From NCBI GenBank assembly GCA_949130485.1, contig OX422185.1, forward strand, positions 17,363,011-17,427,010: a stretch of DNA of 64,000 nt, given 5' to 3'. The translations under genes and the position numbers were made by a program. The DNA comes from Agelas oroides (lineage: Eukaryota; Porifera; Demospongiae; Agelasida; Agelasidae). The notes under the pieces are model-generated. The model did not search any database and had not been told where the DNA came from. It saw only the letters and a list, made by a program, of their open reading frames with translations. This document shows positions 63,797 to 64,000 of the stretch, in pieces. Each line of letters starts with the position of its first letter. Within the stretch, counting starts at the first letter, position 1.

Positions 63797-64000
63797 AATT
63801 TACCTGAGCTATCAGTTGAAGCAGCTGTACAAACAATCTTTGACCCTGGTAATAAAGAAGCCTTGACAACTGCTTATCCTCTCATTTCCAACATTCTAGC
63901 ACGCATAGCAGTCCTACCTGCTTCCAGTGCTCACGTGGAACGTTTGTTCTCAACAATGAAGAGGATTAAGACAGCTCAACGTAATCGCTTAAAAACTGAA
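63530..64000 (+). pseudogene. hAT transposase C-terminal part (dimerisation region)
   Basis: Open in the frame of the upstream transposase to the window edge: D-L-E-I-T-E-D-V ... then Y-P-L-I-S-N-I-L-A-R-I-A-V-L-P-A-S-S-A, followed by V-E-R-L-F-S-T-M-K-R, the hAT C-terminal dimerisation signature. It is separated from the N-terminal 512 codons by the inverted segment, so the gene is marked as broken. Confidence 0.85.

Larger units (their letters stand above)
61685..64000 (+). mobile_element. hAT transposon, right end outside the window
   Basis: CAGTGTTCTCGCCAGGATTT at 61685 resembles hAT terminal inverted repeats (CAGTG/CAGGG start) and precedes the transposase by 183 bp. The matching right terminus and 8-bp duplication should lie beyond 64000, so the left limit is provisional. 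Confidence 0.5.

Overview
The window is eukaryotic nuclear DNA, almost certainly from an invertebrate animal. Coding sequence lies in short exons bounded by GT/AG sites and separated by introns of 0.2 to 6 kb. Much of the rest is short inverted-repeat transposons (MITEs), satellites and microsatellites. Sponge or cnidarian is my best guess, because a Crypton, a WSC-bearing glycosyltransferase and a Helitron-type zinc-ribbon repeat occur together. The sequence alone does not settle the phylum.

Region 1 (1-40595, plus strand) is one large gene broken into 21 exons that I can join in a single open frame of 845 codons, with the 5' end outside the window. It encodes tandem pairs of degenerate EF-hands (consensus D-K-x-x-x-G-x-V-T-x-x-Q-F, then V-N-Y-x-x-F), like the large EFCAB6-type EF-hand proteins. 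Its introns hold a Crypton with an intact tyrosine recombinase (11004-12437), a decayed Helitron-type zinc ribbon (about 3003-3260), two related satellites (3.8-6.3 kb and 7.3-7.8 kb), and dozens of MITEs. Simple repeats run up to or close to several splice acceptors.

Region 2 (41651-52779, minus strand, convergent with the EF-hand gene) is a complete three-exon gene for a 451-residue type II membrane protein: a GT54/MGAT4-like glycosyltransferase with a C-terminal WSC domain. Region 3 (58873-61428, minus) is a tandem paralogue whose first coding exon is not in view. The WSC exons of the two copies are nearly identical while the catalytic exons have diverged, which suggests local gene conversion or exon replacement.

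Region 4 (54.8-55.3 kb) looks like a divergent promoter: a minus-strand first exon and a plus-strand ATG ORF start 135 bp apart, around a CpG-rich palindromic site. Region 5 (61.7-64.0 kb) is a hAT transposase gene with a conserved RNase-H-like core. It is broken near its C-terminus by an exact 147-bp inverted copy of its own downstream sequence and runs off the window.

The most distinctive theme is a superfamily of elements with termini TAGTCTCG...CGAGACTA or TAGCCTCG...CGAGGCTA. Many sit between clear 8-9 bp target-site duplications, one locus is nested three deep, several carry a fixed E-box/CRE pair (CACGTG-N2-TGACGTCA), and several contain what look like captured first exons ending in splice donors.
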